From Bacteroidota bacterium (GTDB taxonomy: Bacteria; Bacteroidota; Bacteroidia; Chitinophagales; Chitinophagaceae): a stretch of DNA of 64,000 nt. Where the stretch lies: NCBI GenBank assembly GCA_013285915.1, contig JABDGS010000003.1, positions 17,711-81,710 of the forward strand, given 5' to 3'. The stretch's first letter is position 1. The number at the start of each line of letters is the position of its first letter. The notes under the pieces were generated by a model that made no database searches, had not been told where the DNA came from, and saw nothing but the letters and a program-made list of their open reading frames with translations. The position numbers and the translations under genes are program-made. Below, piece after piece: positions 9,559 through 18,890 of the stretch.

Positions 9559-9581
9559 CATTGCGTAACGTTTACGCAATG
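9559..9581. promoter_or_regulatory. Perfect palindrome containing TTGCGTAA-CGT-TTACGCAA, putative operator
   Basis: Ten-base arms (9559-9568 and 9572-9581) are exact reverse complements around CGT. The central AACGTTT resembles LacI-family operators. It begins 11 bases after the first palindrome. A near-identical 19-base core recurs at 59901-59919 upstream of a sugar oxidoreductase gene, which supports a regulator-binding role. Confidence 0.55.
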
Positions 9582-9744
9582 AAAGCTTAAAAATGATAGT
9601 GATTATTTATAAAAGTTATTTATTTCGAATTATCTTTAAGGCCTGAGCGAGTGAATTAAAGTCATAAACATCTCACCCCAGCGTTAGAGAATATTGTTCA
9701 TTTTACCTTAACTATACTTTTAAAACAGCAAAACAACCGCGATC

Positions 9745-11349
9745 ATGAAGAAATTAACGACTTGCCTTTTAATGGCCCTTTGTATAGGCTTAATTGCCTC
9801 TGCGCAAATACAAACGGGCGAAAATGTTGCCGTTACCAATACCGATGCCGGTAAGGTACGTGGCTACATTCACAACACTATCTATGCTTATAAGGGCATA
9901 CCTTATGCCGAAGCAAAACGATTTGAAGCTGCACAAAAACCTAAGCCATGGCAGGGTGTACGCAGCAGTATGACCTATGGGCCGGTAGCTTTATTGGAAA
10001 CCCCAACAACAAGTGTGCAGGATGAAAGCGAATTTGTATTTAACCACAGCTGGGGTTATGCCAGCGAAGACTGCATGCGGCTGAATGTGTGGACACCGGG
10101 CATTAACGATGGCAAAAAAAGGCCCGTGATGTTCTGGATACATGGCGGAGGTTTTACTGCAGGCTCATCACAGGAGCTGCCTTCTTACGACGGCGAAAGC
10201 CTTGCAAAAACAGGTGATGTGGTTGTAGTGTCAATCAACCACCGTTTAAATGTTCTTGGTTATTTAGACCTTTCTGCTTACGGCGATAAATACAAACATT
10301 CGGCCAACAACAGCATCCTGGATATTAAAGCTGCACTGGAGTGGGTTAAAGCAAACATTGCCAATTTTGGTGGCGACCCTAACAATGTTACTATTTTCGG
10401 GCAATCGGGCGGCGGTGCTAAAGTAAACACGCTTATGGCTATGCCATCTGCAAAGGGGTTGTTTCATAAAGCTATTAACGAAAGCGGCGCTTTTCGTACA
10501 AACATGCTTGACAAAGCTACTACGCAATCAATAACAGCTGAGGTTTTGAAGGCACTGAATATAGACCCAAGCAATATTGACAGCCTGCAAAGAGTACCCT
10601 TTCCGTTACTGGTTGAAGCCGGCAGAAAAGCGCTTAAAATTACTGCCGACAAAATGAAGGCTGCAGGCCACCCACCTACAGGTTTTGGTTTAGGTTGGGG
10701 GCCAAGCCTTGATGGCGAAGATCTGCCTTACCAGGTTTCGTCAAAAGAGGCATTTGATCTGTCGAAAGATGTGCCCCTGATGATCGGCACGGTGAAAAAT
10801 GAGTTCGGCGGATTTGCTACACTTGGCATGGCTGATGCATCGCTTGACAAGGTAATGGACTACATAAAAAACCAGCGTAAAGACAAAGCTGATGCATATG
10901 TGGCTGCCGTTAAAAAAGCTTACCCTAACGATACCAAGCCCGTAGATCTGATCAACGTGGATGTAATGTTTCGCCCGGGTGCCGTATCACAGGCCAACCA
11001 AAAATCGCAGGTGGCTGGTGGTGCACCTGTTTATGTGTACCTGTTTACATGGCAATCGCCTGTTATGGATGGCAAATACAAAGCAGTGCATTGTATGGAA
11101 TTGCCGTTTGTGTTTAACAACATAGCACATTGTGAAGAAATGACCGGTGGTGGAAAAGAAGCTTATGCACTTGCCGATAAAGTAAGTAAGGCATGGATAA
11201 ATTTTGCACGTACGGGTAATCCAAATCATAAAGGTTTGCCACAGTGGCCAGCATACAACACAACAAATACAGCAACCATGCATTTTGATAACCAATGCGC
11301 AGTAATGCCTCAGATGGATAAAGAATTGTTTGATTTGGTGGCGCAATAA
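9745..11349 (+). CDS. Secreted type B carboxylesterase
   Basis: A 534-residue alpha/beta hydrolase of the carboxylesterase type B family, hydrolysing carboxylic esters. A signal peptide (MKKLTTCLLMALCIGLIASAQ) directs it out of the cytoplasm. The oxyanion-hole motif IHGGGF is at 132-137, the nucleophile serine in FGQSGGGAK at about 221, and the catalytic histidine is probably in AVHCMELPF. The length matches the family. It stands alone, with two palindromic operator candidates upstream and a bidirectional terminator downstream. Confidence 0.92.
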   Translation: MKKLTTCLLMALCIGLIASAQIQTGENVAVTNTDAGKVRGYIHNTIYAYKGIPYAEAKRFEAAQKPKPWQGVRSSMTYGPVALLETPTTSVQDESEFVFNHSWGYASEDCMRLNVWTPGINDGKKRPVMFWIHGGGFTAGSSQELPSYDGESLAKTGDVVVVSINHRLNVLGYLDLSAYGDKYKHSANNSILDIKAALEWVKANIANFGGDPNNVTIFGQSGGGAKVNTLMAMPSAKGLFHKAINESGAFRTNMLDKATTQSITAEVLKALNIDPSNIDSLQRVPFPLLVEAGRKALKITADKMKAAGHPPTGFGLGWGPSLDGEDLPYQVSSKEAFDLSKDVPLMIGTVKNEFGGFATLGMADASLDKVMDYIKNQRKDKADAYVAAVKKAYPNDTKPVDLINVDVMFRPGAVSQANQKSQVAGGAPVYVYLFTWQSPVMDGKYKAVHCMELPFVFNNIAHCEEMTGGGKEAYALADKVSKAWINFARTGNPNHKGLPQWPAYNTTNTATMHFDNQCAVMPQMDKELFDLVAQ

Positions 11350-11371
11350 TGATTTGTTTTCTGCTTAAACA

Positions 11372-11398
11372 AAAAGCCGGGTGTTACGCCCGGCTTTT
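11372..11398. terminator. Bidirectional rho-independent terminator
   Basis: A perfect ten-base stem (11372-11381, AAAAGCCGGG, pairs with 11389-11398) with a seven-base loop and A/T-rich tails on both sides. It lies between the convergent carboxylesterase and the gene at 11422-12657 and can serve both. Confidence 0.85.
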
Positions 11399-11421
11399 AT
11401 TATTAATACAATAATGACAAA

Positions 11422-12657
11422 CTAAAATTTTTGCGCTTTGGCACTGCTATCCCCTAAAAGTAAATTGGCATCTGCGGGCTCACGCAATAAAATACTTTTT
11501 TCATCAAGCAGGCTTTTCAATCTTTCATCCCTAATAGTATCTAATAGTTCATTCTTTAAATAAAATGTTTGTGTAGCACCATCCGTTTTATGCCATTTAA
11601 TAATTTTGCAACTACAGCCAGCATTTTCAGGCGTATTGATAACTTCTTCTACTTGCCCGCCACTGCCTTGTTTTATAAATACCTCGCGTATGCCGATAAT
11701 GCGGTTTTTATTCCCCTCGTCAAAATTCCAGGAGGCTGAAATTACGCTGACCAATTGCTTTTGTTCACCCAGCCGCATTAAAGAAAGTTTGGGCGATTCA
11801 ATGCTGTCTTTGCCATTCTCCACACGAGAATGGATTGAAACCAGCCAGGGCGACTCGTACTGCATATAACCAATATGATCGAAATTAGAGCCGTACCGTT
11901 TAAAGGTAAAATAGCCGTCTTTGTATTTCACATCCGTAATGTTTGATACTATTTTATGATAACGCCCGGGGTCATAACTTCTTGCTTGTGGCGAACCAGT
12001 ATAGCAAAGCCATATACCCGCAAGGCTGTCAATTTCAGCGGGCGATACTTTATAGGGAACAATGCCTAAATCCTGTTTTGTTGTGTCAAGCTGCTTTTTT
12101 ACTGCAAGCCAGTTAAATAACGCCACCACCATAACAATAAAAACTACTATAAAGCCTGCGAGCAAATACCGCCTTCCTTTGGCAGCAACTGCAGGTTTCA
12201 TTTCCTGTTTTGTATTTTCAACAACAACAGGAACAGTTTCATCAAGCAGGTTTGGGTCAGTTGGTTTTTTAGCAAATGCTTTTCTACCCATTCCAAATAA
12301 GTATATATAACAGGCATCCACCAAAAACGGTCTTGGCTTACTTACTATTCCATTAATGGCATCTTTTACCTGGCCGCCGGTTATATCATATTTATGTAAG
12401 GGGTATTCAGTGTTGTTTTTATTTTCGTCGGGTGGGTAATTATCATGGCCCAGGGTTTCGCTCGTTTCAGGTAAACGGTTGCTTATTTCACTTAGCACGC
12501 GGGCGAGATCTTCATAGTTCTTGCGGTTGGTGTTTAACTTAATACCTTGTCCGGTATCGGCTTCGTACCGGGCAATTACTTTCGCCAGCAGGTAAACAAT
12601 TTCATCTTTCCCGGTTTTAAGCTTCATATTGCTGGTATTGCCTTTTATTAACGCCAT
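11422..12657 (-). CDS. Hypothetical single-pass membrane protein
   Basis: A protein of about 411 residues that I do not recognise. The N-terminal third is charged and cytoplasmic in character. One strong transmembrane segment (YLLAGFIVVFIVMVVALFNWLAV) lies near the middle, followed by an outer domain of about 230 residues rich in Tyr, Trp and Ser. The start at 12657 (MALIKGNTSN) is a guess; another ATG ten codons downstream (MKLKTGKDEI) is as good, and the longest frame would add 20 residues. The N-terminal part resembles a regulatory module, but no DNA-binding motif is visible. A small palindrome lies just upstream at 12663-12686. Confidence 0.65.
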   Translation of the reverse strand: MALIKGNTSNMKLKTGKDEIVYLLAKVIARYEADTGQGIKLNTNRKNYEDLARVLSEISNRLPETSETLGHDNYPPDENKNNTEYPLHKYDITGGQVKDAINGIVSKPRPFLVDACYIYLFGMGRKAFAKKPTDPNLLDETVPVVVENTKQEMKPAVAAKGRRYLLAGFIVVFIVMVVALFNWLAVKKQLDTTKQDLGIVPYKVSPAEIDSLAGIWLCYTGSPQARSYDPGRYHKIVSNITDVKYKDGYFTFKRYGSNFDHIGYMQYESPWLVSIHSRVENGKDSIESPKLSLMRLGEQKQLVSVISASWNFDEGNKNRIIGIREVFIKQGSGGQVEEVINTPENAGCSCKIIKWHKTDGATQTFYLKNELLDTIRDERLKSLLDEKSILLREPADANLLLGDSSAKAQKF

Positions 12658-12662
12658 TTTAT

Positions 12663-12686
12663 TGTTTCGGGAATGTTTCCGAAACA
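12663..12686. promoter_or_regulatory. Small palindrome upstream of the 11422-12657 gene
   Basis: TGTTTCGG (12663-12670) and CCGAAACA (12679-12686) pair exactly around eight bases. It ends six bases before the chosen start codon on the minus strand, so it could be an operator or a leader hairpin. If the longer start at 12717 were used, it would lie inside the coding region. Confidence 0.3.
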
Positions 12687-12748
12687 GCGCAATGAATTTA
12701 TATACTATTCCGCACAAGCAAAAATAATAGCAGGCAGCTACTTACTGT

Positions 12749-12756
12749 AAATTTGT
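12749..12756 (+). promoter_or_regulatory. Possible Bacteroidota -7 promoter element
   Basis: TAAATTTG fits the TAnnTTTG -7 consensus of Bacteroidota housekeeping promoters and lies 25 bases before the start of the alpha/beta hydrolase gene at 12781, the first gene of the five-gene operon. A clear upstream TTTG box at the expected spacing is not visible, so the call is weak. Confidence 0.35.
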
Positions 12757-12780
12757 TTCGGCCCTCTAAATTACTGCTGT

Positions 12781-14811
12781 ATGAAAATGCCTAAATGTTT
12801 ACAAACTGGCCCGGTTGCCTGCCTTTTTATTTTGCTGTTTTTTAGTGCGCGGGCACATGTTACAAGGATTGAAATTACCAAAGTTGAATCGCCTTATAAC
12901 AGCGGCATGGTTTATGGGGCCGCAGGCCAATATGAAAGAATATTTGGTAAAGCCTACGGCGAGGTTGACCCAAACAATGCGCTGGATACTATTATACAGG
13001 ATATTAAACTTGCACCCCGCAATGCCCATGGCATGGTTGAATATGTTACCGAATTTATTTTATTGCGCCCTGTAGATATAAGCAAAAGCAACAAACTTTT
13101 ATTTATAAGCCTGCCAAACCGCGGCAATGTTTTTCCTGCAGATACAGCACTTTTAAAGCGGGGTTATATATATTTATGGGCAGCCTGGCAGGGAGATATT
13201 ATTGCCGGGAACAACCGGTTGACAATAAACGTGCCTGTTGCAACTGACAATGGCCGGGAAATAACCGGCAAAATAAGGGTGGAGTACGAAGTGAACGAAC
13301 CCACCAAAACGCTTGTATTAAGCAGCGGCTATTTTAATGGTGCAACGCACCATGTATACGAAACAGTAACCACAAACAATACCGGGCTTGTATTATCAAA
13401 ACGAGTGCACGAGGCTGATGAAAGAATTGCTATACCTAACAACGACTGGGCTTTTGCGGACTGCACCACCGCTGATTTTCCGGGAATACCAAATACCACA
13501 AAAGTATCAGTGAAGGGTGGCTTTGATCCTAATTATATCTACGAGCTTATATATACCGGTAAAAATCCCCTGGTGATGGGGCTGGGTTTTGCGGCAATAA
13601 GAGATTTAGCTTCTTTCATGCGCCACCAAGTAAAAGATGGTGCGGGCAACCCTAATCCCCTTACAACAACTACAGATAAATCTGTACCCGTGAAAGCTGC
13701 CATTATGCAGGGTATTTCGCAATGCGGCAATTTTACCCGCACATTTTTACAGCTTGGTTTTAATGAAGATGAAAACCACAGGATTGTTTTTGAAGGGGTG
13801 AACGATCATATTGGCACCCGCCGTATATCACTAAATATCCGTTTCGGCAGGCCTGGTGGTGGCGGCATACAACGGGAAGATCACCTGTTTCCCAGCAACG
13901 AGCCGCCCTTTACATGGGACAATACCTATGAGCCTATATCGGGCATTCATGGCGGTATATTGGAAAAATGCATTAAAACAAGCACAGCGCCTAAAATAGT
14001 ACAAACATTCAGTTCCTCTGAATACTGGCAACTGCGCGCATCACTGCGCACCACTAATTCTTACAGTACTAAGGACATTGCAATTCCATCCAATGTGCGG
14101 GTATATCTTTTTAACAGCACGCAACATGGCCCGGTTGAAATGGCTGACAAGGTTAGCGGGTTTACAACAAACGGCAATTCCTACACACCTTACCTGCGGG
14201 CATTGATTATTGCACTGGAGCATTGGGTTATGGATGGCAAACAGCCACCTGCCAGTATTTATCCTACGATAGCTAAAGGCACGCTGGTAAAGCACGACAA
14301 AACTTCAATGGGCTGGCAAGGTATACCGGGTGTGCTATTTAACGGCAACGCTAATGATGGACCCCTGATTGATTTTGGGCCGGCATATAATACAAAAATG
14401 GTTACCGGTATTTTACAAGAGCCACCAACGGTTATAAAGGATAAATACTACCGTGTACTTGTGCCAAAAGTTGACGCAGACGGCAATGAAATTGGCGGCA
14501 TACGCAGTGCTACTTTACAGGCGCCTTTAGGTACATATACAGGTTGGTCGTTACGGAAAGAGGGCTATGGCCAGGGTGACCTTAACGGGCTTAACGGTAT
14601 GTTCATACCTTTTAAAACTACAAAAGCAGAACGAATAGCAACCAACGATCCAAGGTTATCACTTGAAGAAAGATATCAAACACATGGGGGTTATGTAGCT
14701 GCGGTAACCAAAGCCGCAAATAGTCTTGTAACACAAGGTTTGCTATCGCCTGAAGATGCAGCTAATATTATTGCTGCAGCAGAAAAAAGCACCGTTTTAC
14801 AATCAAAATAA
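12781..14811 (+). CDS. Secreted alpha/beta hydrolase domain protein (Abhydrolase_10-like)
   Basis: A 676-residue protein with a signal peptide ending near residue 27. It opens with HVTRIEITKVESPYNSG, typical of the large secreted 'alpha/beta hydrolase domain-containing' family. The nucleophile region reads QGISQCGNF, a variant of the family's GISQSGR elbow. Substrates of the family are poorly known, and ester hydrolysis is assumed. It is the first gene of an operon: a second esterase follows after seven bases, then a CitMHS transporter, an AtuA-family protein and an AtuA-like small protein. Context suggests release of an acid from an ester before uptake. Confidence 0.8.
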   Translation: MKMPKCLQTGPVACLFILLFFSARAHVTRIEITKVESPYNSGMVYGAAGQYERIFGKAYGEVDPNNALDTIIQDIKLAPRNAHGMVEYVTEFILLRPVDISKSNKLLFISLPNRGNVFPADTALLKRGYIYLWAAWQGDIIAGNNRLTINVPVATDNGREITGKIRVEYEVNEPTKTLVLSSGYFNGATHHVYETVTTNNTGLVLSKRVHEADERIAIPNNDWAFADCTTADFPGIPNTTKVSVKGGFDPNYIYELIYTGKNPLVMGLGFAAIRDLASFMRHQVKDGAGNPNPLTTTTDKSVPVKAAIMQGISQCGNFTRTFLQLGFNEDENHRIVFEGVNDHIGTRRISLNIRFGRPGGGGIQREDHLFPSNEPPFTWDNTYEPISGIHGGILEKCIKTSTAPKIVQTFSSSEYWQLRASLRTTNSYSTKDIAIPSNVRVYLFNSTQHGPVEMADKVSGFTTNGNSYTPYLRALIIALEHWVMDGKQPPASIYPTIAKGTLVKHDKTSMGWQGIPGVLFNGNANDGPLIDFGPAYNTKMVTGILQEPPTVIKDKYYRVLVPKVDADGNEIGGIRSATLQAPLGTYTGWSLRKEGYGQGDLNGLNGMFIPFKTTKAERIATNDPRLSLEERYQTHGGYVAAVTKAANSLVTQGLLSPEDAANIIAAAEKSTVLQSK

Positions 14812-14818
14812 ACAATGC

Positions 14819-15694
14819 ATGAAAATCTTACGCTTATTAATTGCAATCACCAGTGTTTTACAAGGGCTGCTTTGCAATGCCGCTAGTACAGATACAATCT
14901 CTATACGCAGTGAACCCATGGCCAAAACCTATAAGGCGGCTATTGTACTGCCCGATAGCTACACAAAAAATAACAACAATTACCCCGTGCTGTATTTATT
15001 GCATGGCGGCTATGGCCATTTTGATGACTGGCTGAGAAAGACACCAGATAATATGCTTGTGAAGAACCTGGCAGACCAATACAACATCATTATAGTAATG
15101 CCTGAAGGAGAAGTATTCAGTTATTATTGGGATAGCCCTGTTGATGCAGCCAGCCAGTTTGAAAGCTATATAACGCAGGATGTTGTTATGGCTATTGACG
15201 CAAAGTACCGCACGGTGCGCAGTAACAAAGGCAGGGCTATCACCGGCCTGTCAATGGGTGGCTATGGGGCATTGTATTTAGCGGCGCGGCACCCTGATAT
15301 ATATGGTGCAGCAGGCAGCATGAGCGGCGCGATGAACCCCGACATGGAAGGCTGGAAAACAGATGCAACCAGGGCGGCAGGCATTAAAAAGGAGTTTGAA
15401 AAAAAGCTTGGCCCAATGGAGCAAAACGCGGCGCTGTTTGCCGCAAAGAGTGTGCTTAACATGGCTGATACATTAAAGGCCAATGGCACAAAAATTATTT
15501 TTGATTGCGGCGTAGATGACTTTTTAATTGAGCCTAACCGTGAGCTGCATAAAAGGCTGATGGCCAATAAAACTCCCCACGATTATTCTGAGAGGCCTGG
15601 TACACATGCCTGGGAGTATTGGCAAAACTCGTTGCCTTATCATTTACTGTTTTTCTCAAAAGTATTAAAGGCCAATGGTGTGGCTGTTTTATAA
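14819..15694 (+). CDS. Secreted esterase (esterase D/feruloyl-esterase-like)
   Basis: A 291-residue alpha/beta hydrolase of the putative-esterase family (PF00756 type). A signal peptide of about 22 residues precedes the fold. The oxyanion segment is VLYLLHGGYGHFDDW, the nucleophile is in GLSMGGYGA, the acid is probably in CGVDDFLIE and the histidine in THAWEYW. The ATG at 14819 was chosen because it begins the signal peptide and lies seven bases after the previous stop. As the second gene of the operon it probably works outside the cytoplasm on the same class of esters as its neighbour. Confidence 0.85.
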   Translation: MKILRLLIAITSVLQGLLCNAASTDTISIRSEPMAKTYKAAIVLPDSYTKNNNNYPVLYLLHGGYGHFDDWLRKTPDNMLVKNLADQYNIIIVMPEGEVFSYYWDSPVDAASQFESYITQDVVMAIDAKYRTVRSNKGRAITGLSMGGYGALYLAARHPDIYGAAGSMSGAMNPDMEGWKTDATRAAGIKKEFEKKLGPMEQNAALFAAKSVLNMADTLKANGTKIIFDCGVDDFLIEPNRELHKRLMANKTPHDYSERPGTHAWEYWQNSLPYHLLFFSKVLKANGVAVL

Positions 15695-15730
15695 ATACCT
15701 GCATAACGCATCATAAAAAACAGTTCATCC

Positions 15731-17026
15731 ATGCTTACATTTTTGGGCTTTGCAACCATCATTGTTTTTTTACTGCTTATATTAACAAAGCGACTATCGG
15801 TGCTGCTCTCTCTAATAATCGTCCCTATTGTATTTGCACTTATTGGAGGCTTTGGCGTGAAGGAGTTAGGAGACATGATGATAGCCGGTGTAAAGCAGGT
15901 AGCACCTACCGGCATTATGCTGATATTTGCCGTGCTGTATTTTGCGGTTATGATTGATACGGGATTATTCGATCCTGTAATTGCGGGTATTATACGAATA
16001 GTAAAGGGCGACCCTTTAAAAATAACCATAGCAACGGCGGTATTAACTATGATAGTGCACCTTGATGGAGACGGCACCGCTACGTTTATGATAACCATTT
16101 CAGCATTGCTGCCGGTGTACAAAAAAATGGGCATGAACAGGCTAATACTGCCATGCATTGTTGCGTTGAGTGCTGGTGTAATGCACCTGGTGCCGTGGAG
16201 TGGTACGATGGCCCGCGCCATGAATGTAATGCATACAGATGCGAAAGGTTTATTAGTGCCCATGCTGCCATCTATGATTGGGGGCATAGTATGGGTATTG
16301 GCAGTTGCATTTTGGCTGGGTAAAAAGGAGCGTAAACGGATTGGCATTATTACGCTTGATTATAATTATCAACAGGAACTTTCTGACAAACAAAAAAACA
16401 TACGCCGTCCGAAGCTTTTTTTGCTAAACGTTATTTTTACTGTAGTCCTTGTTGCATCCCTTATAATGGCTTTGCTGCCGCCTGCGGTACTTTTTATCAC
16501 GGGTTTTTCAATAGCGTTATTAATAAATTATCCAACGCAAAGCGAACAAAAGAAGAGGCTTGCGGAGCATGCCGCTAATGCCTTCTCTGTTTCCGTTATC
16601 ATTTTTGCAGCGGGCATTTTTTCGGGCATATTGGCCGGCACTAAAATGATTGATGCCATGGCTTCGGCGTTTGTGTCACTTATACCACAACAGCATGCGG
16701 GTTATTTGCCCGTTGGGGTTGCTGTTACGAGCACGCCTTTAAGCCTTGTGTTTACACCTGATGCATATTATTTTGGTGTGCTGCCTGTATTAAAAACAGC
16801 GGCAACGCATTATGGTTTGCAGGCTATTGAGGTGGGCCGCGCAGCCATTACCGGGCAAATGACGGTGGGTTTTCCCATAAGCCCGTTAACTGCATCTACT
16901 TTTGTCCTTATCGGGCTATCGGAAGTTGAATTGGCAGACCATCAGAAGTTTACCTTTAAGTGGGCATTTGGCACTACAATAGTTATGACGGTTATCGCGG
17001 TTTTAACGGGAGCTATTCATATATGA
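15731..17026 (+). CDS. CitMHS-family divalent-metal citrate/proton symporter homologue
   Basis: A 431-residue inner-membrane transporter with about 11-12 hydrophobic segments. Family marks include LDGDGTATFMITISALLPVY in the first half and a second-half re-entrant region with FPISPLTAS. Characterised members import citrate complexed with a divalent metal, but the family is broader and the AtuA context suggests another carboxylate. The stop overlaps the next start in an ATGA junction, so translation of transporter and AtuA is likely coupled. Confidence 0.87.
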   Translation: MLTFLGFATIIVFLLLILTKRLSVLLSLIIVPIVFALIGGFGVKELGDMMIAGVKQVAPTGIMLIFAVLYFAVMIDTGLFDPVIAGIIRIVKGDPLKITIATAVLTMIVHLDGDGTATFMITISALLPVYKKMGMNRLILPCIVALSAGVMHLVPWSGTMARAMNVMHTDAKGLLVPMLPSMIGGIVWVLAVAFWLGKKERKRIGIITLDYNYQQELSDKQKNIRRPKLFLLNVIFTVVLVASLIMALLPPAVLFITGFSIALLINYPTQSEQKKRLAEHAANAFSVSVIIFAAGIFSGILAGTKMIDAMASAFVSLIPQQHAGYLPVGVAVTSTPLSLVFTPDAYYFGVLPVLKTAATHYGLQAIEVGRAAITGQMTVGFPISPLTASTFVLIGLSEVELADHQKFTFKWAFGTTIVMTVIAVLTGAIHI

Positions 17027-18345
17027 AAAATAAAATACGCATAGGTTGCGGCGCTGGTTTTTCAGGCGACAGGTTAGAGCCTGCACTTGTTCTTGTTGAG
17101 AAAGGTGGGCTTGATTATTTGGTGCTCGAATGCCTTGCCGAACGTACCATAGCACTCGCGCAAAAAAGAAAACTACAGGATGCAAACAAAGGTTATGATC
17201 CGTTACTTGAACGAAGGATAAAACTATTGCTGCCATTATTAATAAAAAACAATGTTCGCTTAATAACCAACATGGGTGCAGCTAACCCGCTTGCAGCGGC
17301 TAAGGCCATCATTAGCATTGCGCATTCACTAAACATAAGTGTAACCGTAGCAGCAGTTACAGGTGATGAGGTTTTGGATAAGATTGATATAAATGCGGCG
17401 GCACTGGAAACGAATACTCCCATTGCAGGTTTTGGCAATATCATTTCAGCAAACGCATATTTGGGTATTGATGCCATTATACCAGCCTTACAAACAAATG
17501 CTAATATCATCATAACCGGCAGGGTTGCCGACCCATCGTTATTCCTCGCTCCAATGGTATTTGAATTTGGGTGGAACAAGAATGATTTTGATATTTTAGG
17601 GAAGGGCACTGTAACAGGTCACTTGCTTGAATGTGCGGGGCAAATCACCGGTGGTTACTTCGCAGACCCGGGAAAAAAGGACGTACCCAATATGGCAAGC
17701 CTCGGCCACCCTTTTGCCGATGTGCATGCAGACGGCACAGCACATATCGGCAAAGTTGACGGCACAGGCGGCACCATCAATTTACAAACAGCGAAGGAAC
17801 AATTGCTGTATGAAGTTGTAAACCCTTATGAATATTACACCCCTGATGTTGTGGCCGATTTTACTACGGTACATTTAAAACAGTATGGCGAAAATATAGT
17901 AAGCATAACCGGCGGTGGCGGACAGCAAAAACCGGCGACGTATAAAGTAAGCGTAGGTTATCAATCGCATCATCTTGGTGAAGGTGAGATTTCGTATGCT
18001 GGAAGTAATGCACTGGCGCGCGCGCAATTAGCCGGAGGGATTATTTGTGAAAGGCTGCAAGGGCAAGTGGATGATGTAAAGATTGATTACATGGGTTGCA
18101 CGTCTGTACACCAAACAAGTTTCAATAATGATGCAAAGCCCTATGAGGTTCGCCTGCGTGTGGCCGCAAAAGCAACTACACCTGAATTTGCAGCACTTGT
18201 TGGTGAAGAAGTTGAAGCGCTTTATACCAATGGCCCGGCAGGTGGCGGGGGAGTAAGAAAATATGTAACAGAAGTAATTGGCATTGTTTCAACATTGATT
18301 GACCGCAAACTAGTTTCACCATCAGTTACAGTAATTCATAGCTAA
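17023..18345 (+). CDS. Acyclic terpene utilisation AtuA-family protein (DUF1446)
   Basis: A 440-residue protein matching the DUF1446/AtuA family from residue 1 (IRIGCGAGFSGDRLEPA) through SGRVADPSLFL-like and glycine-rich segments (ITGGGGQQKPATYKV, NGPAGGGGVRKYV). AtuA was named in the citronellol/geraniol pathway of Pseudomonas, where its exact reaction is unclear; many homologues occur outside terpene catabolism. The ATG at 17023 overlaps the transporter stop by four bases, and upstream in-frame codons lie inside the transporter gene. The next gene encodes the small partner domain often fused to the C-terminus of AtuA. No Atu acyl-CoA dehydrogenase or carboxylase is in the window. Confidence 0.88.
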   Translation: MKNKIRIGCGAGFSGDRLEPALVLVEKGGLDYLVLECLAERTIALAQKRKLQDANKGYDPLLERRIKLLLPLLIKNNVRLITNMGAANPLAAAKAIISIAHSLNISVTVAAVTGDEVLDKIDINAAALETNTPIAGFGNIISANAYLGIDAIIPALQTNANIIITGRVADPSLFLAPMVFEFGWNKNDFDILGKGTVTGHLLECAGQITGGYFADPGKKDVPNMASLGHPFADVHADGTAHIGKVDGTGGTINLQTAKEQLLYEVVNPYEYYTPDVVADFTTVHLKQYGENIVSITGGGGQQKPATYKVSVGYQSHHLGEGEISYAGSNALARAQLAGGIICERLQGQVDDVKIDYMGCTSVHQTSFNNDAKPYEVRLRVAAKATTPEFAALVGEEVEALYTNGPAGGGGVRKYVTEVIGIVSTLIDRKLVSPSVTVIHS

Positions 18346-18346
18346 T

Positions 18347-18646
18347 ATGAAACTCTACGATATAGCACACAGCCGCGCAGGGGATAAAGGCGATACGCTT
18401 ACACTATCCCTTATTCCTTACAAAGAAGAGGACTATAGTTTGTTATGCAATGCCGTAACTGCTGATAAGGTTAAAACACATCTATCGCAAATTGTAAAAG
18501 GAGAAATAATACGTTATGAGCTGCCAAATATTTCTTCACTGTTATTTGTTTGTAAGCAGGCATTAGGCGGAGGCGTAACAACCTCGTTAAGATTGGATGC
18601 ACACGGCAAAACACTTAGCTATGCTTTGCTTGAAATGGAGATGTAA
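18347..18646 (+). CDS. AtuA-like small ferredoxin-fold domain protein
   Basis: A 99-residue protein beginning MKLYDIAHSRAGDKGDT, the typical opening of the AtuA-like domain found at the C-terminus of many DUF1446 proteins. Here it is a separate chain, one base after the AtuA stop, so the two probably form a complex. The conserved SRAGDKGD and the glycine-rich ALGGGVTTSL are visible. Reaction unknown. Confidence 0.85.
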   Translation: MKLYDIAHSRAGDKGDTLTLSLIPYKEEDYSLLCNAVTADKVKTHLSQIVKGEIIRYELPNISSLLFVCKQALGGGVTTSLRLDAHGKTLSYALLEMEM

Positions 18647-18838
18647 ACAATATTCTGTGCTTTTTTGCGCGAAGCACTTTTATACAACCGTTTCGCTTCC
18701 TCGTTTTTGAACACAGGCTGCCATTGACCTTTGGACGAAGTTTTACAGAGTTTTTTAAATTGATAAATGTACATGTAGTTTTAGTGCAGGAAGATTTGAG
18801 AACCCGGAGTGAGCGCCTTTCAGTACTTGCCAAAATAA

Positions 18839-18871
18839 AAAGGGAACAAAGCCCAAAGCCCTGTTCCCTTT
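18839..18871 (-). terminator. Rho-independent terminator
   Basis: AAAGGGAACA (18839-18848) pairs exactly with 18862-18871, with a 13-base loop. On the minus strand the stem is followed by a T-rich tract, 20 bases beyond the stop of the small membrane protein at 18891. Confidence 0.8.
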
Positions 18872-18890
18872 ATCTATAATAAGAATTATT

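Larger units (their letters stand above)
9242..9744. other. Divergent intergenic region of grpE and the carboxylesterase
   Basis: About 500 bases between two diverging genes. The grpE-proximal part contains a minus-strand open frame of 61 codons (9253-9438) that I do not trust as a gene, because it resembles the word-like 'ctctgtgaagctccgtgtcc' repeats common between genes in this phylum. The central part holds two adjacent perfect palindromes (listed separately). The last 160 bases are AT-rich and should hold the promoter of the carboxylesterase. Confidence 0.6.

Noticed and set aside
9242..9744. CIRCE element controlling grpE-dnaJ
   Set aside because: The palindromes here do not match TTAGCACTC-N9-GAGTGCTAA, and hrcA is absent from the window.
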